From assembly GCA_020028115.1 (NCBI GenBank), contig JAHWYA010000197.1, forward strand, positions 1 to 5,077: a stretch of DNA of 5,077 bases. The letters are read 5' to 3'. Under the pieces are notes generated by a model. That model was not told the origin of the DNA. It made no database searches and saw nothing but the letters and a program-made list of their open reading frames with translations. The translations under genes and the position numbers were made by a program. Source of the stretch: Anaeromyxobacter sp. (lineage in GTDB: Bacteria; Myxococcota; Myxococcia; Myxococcales; Anaeromyxobacteraceae). This document shows positions 3,387-5,077 of this stretch, one piece after another. Numbering within the stretch: the stretch's first letter is position 1; each line of letters begins with the position of its first letter.

Positions 3387-5077
3387 TCACTTCCGGAGAT
3401 ACTTGAGCTCGCGCTGCAGGTCCACGTGATCCGGCGCGACGTCGAGCCCGCGCTTCAGCTGCTTCTCGGCGAGCGCGAGGTCGCCCGCGATCTTCGCCAT
3501 CTGCCCGAGGAAGAGGTAGCCCTGCGCGCAGCGCGGGTTCTTCCTGAGGCCGGCGTCGATCGCGGCCGTCGCGGCCCCGAGCTTCTTGCGCTTGTCGGCG
3601 GAGAGGATGAACTCGCACCACGCCTTCCACATCCCGAACTCGGGCTCGTCGGGGTAGAGCGCGATGGCCTCGTCGAACTTCTTCAGGCCCTCGTCGTACT
3701 TCCGCCCCTTCACGAGCAGCGTCCCGGTCTGGAAGAGGTTCTCCGCCTCGAAGATCTTCGCGACGTCCACGTCGACGGTCCCGCCGCTGCGCAGGCTCTC
3801 GAGATACGCGGCGCGCGAGGCGTCCTCGCCGAGCACGGACCAGGCCTCGCTCACCTTCGCGAAGACGTCGGCGCAGAGCTTCCTCGCGGCGGCCGGCGCG
3901 TCCACGGGGACCGCGTCCGGGTGGTAGGACTTCGCGAGCTGGAAGTAGGCGAGCTTCACCTGGCCGGCGGGCGCGTCCTGCTTCACGCCGAGGACCGCGA
4001 AGTGGTCCGCCCCCTTCATCCGCGCGCAGAGCGCCTCGAGGCTCGCCAGGTCGAGCGCGGGTTTGGGGGGCGCCGCGGGCGCAGGTGCCGCCGGCTTCGC
4101 CCCCGGCGCGATAGGCGGCCTCGCTTGCGCCGCCGTGACCTGCGGCTTCGTGGTCGTGGTCGTGGACGTGGACGTGGACGTGGTCGGCTTCGCGGTCGCG
4201 GTCGCGGTCGCCGTCGTGGTCGCGGTCGGCTTCGCGGCCGCCGGCGCGGCCGGAGCCACCGCCGCGGGCGCCCCCTTCCTCGACGGGCCGAAGGCGACGA
4301 GCTGGAGGTCCCCGAGCAGGACCGCGAGCCGCAGGACGACGAGGGCGTCGGCCGGGCTCGCCGCCGCGATCTCCGCGGGGCTCCGCGAGCCGTCGAACAG
4401 CGCCGCGACGCGCGTCTCCTGCGCGGTGAGCCGGAGGTCCTCGATCCGGATCCGCGCGCCGATCCGGCCGGCGGCCCGGTGCTCGCGCTCGCCGAGCCGC
4501 CGCATCATCGCGGCGGCGTCGAGCGCGCGGACCGCGGCGCCGAGCATCGCGAACGGCGGCCCGAGGGGGAAGGCGCCGGGGGGCGCCGGCGTCTGCGGGT
4601 TCCACGACCACCCGCCCGCCTCGACCGCGAGGGCGCGCTGGACGAGGTGCGTCCCGTGCTCCTGCAGCAGCGCCGCGACGTCGGCCGGGTTCACGAGCCG
4701 CTCGGCGATGAGCGCGGACACGAGGTCGCCGCCGTGCGAGGCCTTCCCGGCCTCGGCGCGGGCGAGCCCCTCGGGACGGACCGCGCCGCGCGCGACGAGG
4801 AACCGGCCGAGGTCGTCCGCGGGGTCGCTCGACGCGGCGTGCTCGACGGTGCCGCGCCGGAAGGAGAGCGCGTAGCTCCGCCCCTCGGGCGTGAGCGTGA
4901 GGCGGCCCGTCGCCTGGAACGCCGCCGCGAGGGCGAAGATGTGGAACGCGCTCTCCGGCCCGAGCGCGCCCTGGTGGGCGAGGCCCGCCGCGATCGCTGC
5001 GTCCGGCCCCACCTCGCGCGCGGCGATCCCGTAGGTCGACGCGCCGGCGGGGCGGGGCGGCGCCGCGGCGGCGGGCG
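3387..5077 (-). CDS. DUF4388-like / J-domain / TPR multidomain protein (partial, N-terminus beyond right edge)
   Basis: The frame is open to the window edge. Residue numbers below count from an in-frame GTG at 5012 (541 residues to the stop). Residues 15-61 (GALGPESAFHIFALAAAFQATGRLTL then GRSYALSFRRGTVEHA) resemble the DUF4388/PatA-type domain common in Myxococcota. About 66-137 is a helical extension (LGRFLVARGAV and GGDLVSALIAERLVNPADVA). About 194-241 looks like a small winged-helix-type segment (LTAQETRVAALFDGSRSPAEIA). A Thr/Ala/Pro/Lys-rich linker (about 246-320) precedes a J domain (about 336-404) with intact HPD at 364-366, the motif that stimulates DnaK ATPase. Two or three TPR-like helical pairs (423-540) end the protein. 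I infer a cytosolic DnaK co-chaperone or scaffold. The sequence upstream of 5012 is Ala/Pro-rich without a stop and reads like a linker, so 5012 is probably not the true start and another domain may precede it. The yhbY gene follows 5 nt downstream. Confidence 0.85.
   Translation of the reverse strand, partial: PAAAAPPRPAGASTYGIAAREVGPDAAIAAGLAHQGALGPESAFHIFALAAAFQATGRLTLTPEGRSYALSFRRGTVEHAASSDPADDLGRFLVARGAVRPEGLARAEAGKASHGGDLVSALIAERLVNPADVAALLQEHGTHLVQRALAVEAGGWSWNPQTPAPPGAFPLGPPFAMLGAAVRALDAAAMMRRLGEREHRAAGRIGARIRIEDLRLTAQETRVAALFDGSRSPAEIAAASPADALVVLRLAVLLGDLQLVAFGPSRKGAPAAVAPAAPAAAKPTATTTATATATAKPTTSTSTSTTTTTKPQVTAAQARPPIAPGAKPAAPAPAAPPKPALDLASLEALCARMKGADHFAVLGVKQDAPAGQVKLAYFQLAKSYHPDAVPVDAPAAARKLCADVFAKVSEAWSVLGEDASRAAYLESLRSGGTVDVDVAKIFEAENLFQTGTLLVKGRKYDEGLKKFDEAIALYPDEPEFGMWKAWCEFILSADKRKKLGAATAAIDAGLRKNPRCAQGYLFLGQMAKIAGDLALAEKQLKRGLDVAPDHVDLQRELKYLRK
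4144..4227. repeat. two tandem 42-bp units built of seven hexamers, within the J-TPR gene linker
   Basis: GGCTTCG recurs at 4144, 4186 and 4228, exactly 42 bp apart. Each full unit is GGCTTC followed by six hexamers of the form GYGGWC or close variants. On the coding (minus) strand each unit gives 14 residues, KPTATTTATATATA and KPTTSTSTSTTTTT, followed by a third KP. The period is a multiple of three, so copy-number change would alter linker length without a frameshift. Confidence 0.85.

Noticed and set aside
2338..3429. Plus-strand 363-codon frame across three genes
   Set aside because: It crosses the metallopeptidase, membrane protein and YhbY genes out of frame, with Arg/Leu-rich low complexity and no domain.
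4144..4234. Regularly spaced repeat as a CRISPR array
   Set aside because: The repeats are contiguous hexamers in a coding linker, without unique spacers or neighbouring cas genes.
2941..4611. Minus-strand 556-codon frame joining a His/Asp-repeat segment (HVHVHVHDHDH) to the YhbY protein
   Set aside because: The His-rich stretch, which looks like a metal-binding tract, is only the 42-bp repeat read out of frame. The true frame there gives the J-TPR protein, and YhbY has its own start at 3381.
4063..4875. Plus-strand frame with long Val/Ala/Gly runs resembling membrane helices
   Set aside because: It is the antisense reading of the hexamer repeat and Ala/Pro linker. There is no ribosome site or domain, and the opposite strand is clearly coding.

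Overview
This is a very GC-rich window with almost all codons ending in G or C. It most resembles a high-GC Myxococcota (deltaproteobacterial) chromosome, perhaps Anaeromyxobacter-like. That assignment is an inference from base composition, from a DUF4388-like/J-domain/TPR multidomain protein, and from a pyrophosphate-type phosphofructokinase. It does not rest on a marker gene. I see no rRNA, tRNA, CRISPR array, insertion sequence, attachment site or origin. The region reads as densely packed housekeeping or core-accessory chromosome with seven genes, two of them cut by the window edges.

Layout from left to right. On the minus strand, the N-terminal S4 domain of an RluA-type pseudouridine synthase (1-203, cut at the left edge) follows 10 nt behind a complete 6-phosphofructokinase (214-1239). 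The kinase carries the Asp/Lys pair typical of PPi-dependent enzymes. A 154-nt divergent intergenic region (1240-1393) separates it from a plus-strand gene for a stand-alone beta subunit of a class I (iron-sulfur) fumarase/tartrate dehydratase family enzyme (1394-1984), with no alpha subunit beside it. That gene converges on and overlaps by 32 bp a minus-strand HELYH metallopeptidase-like gene (1953-2561). The overlap holds a perfect 7-bp stem hairpin.

An 80-bp divergent gap follows, then a small plus-strand single-pass membrane/coiled-coil protein (2642-2944). Its stop codon interlocks base for base with the stop of the next minus-strand gene, a YhbY/CRS1-type RNA-binding protein with a repetitive basic tail (2941-3381). 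This lies 5 nt downstream of, and is probably translationally coupled to, a large minus-strand DUF4388-like/J-domain/TPR protein that runs off the right edge (3387-5077). The linker of that protein carries a 42-bp tandem repeat encoding 14-residue KP(T-x)6 units.

Functionally the genes fall into carbon metabolism (PPi-phosphofructokinase, fumarase-like beta subunit), RNA/ribosome maturation (RluA-like, YhbY-like) and protein quality control or signalling (J-TPR protein, metallopeptidase). I do not see a coherent new defence, secretion or biosynthetic system. The most interesting points are the orphan, diverged fumarase beta subunit, the paired weak promoters that could give leaderless transcripts, the hairpin in the convergent overlap, and the tailed YhbY coupled to a J-TPR protein.
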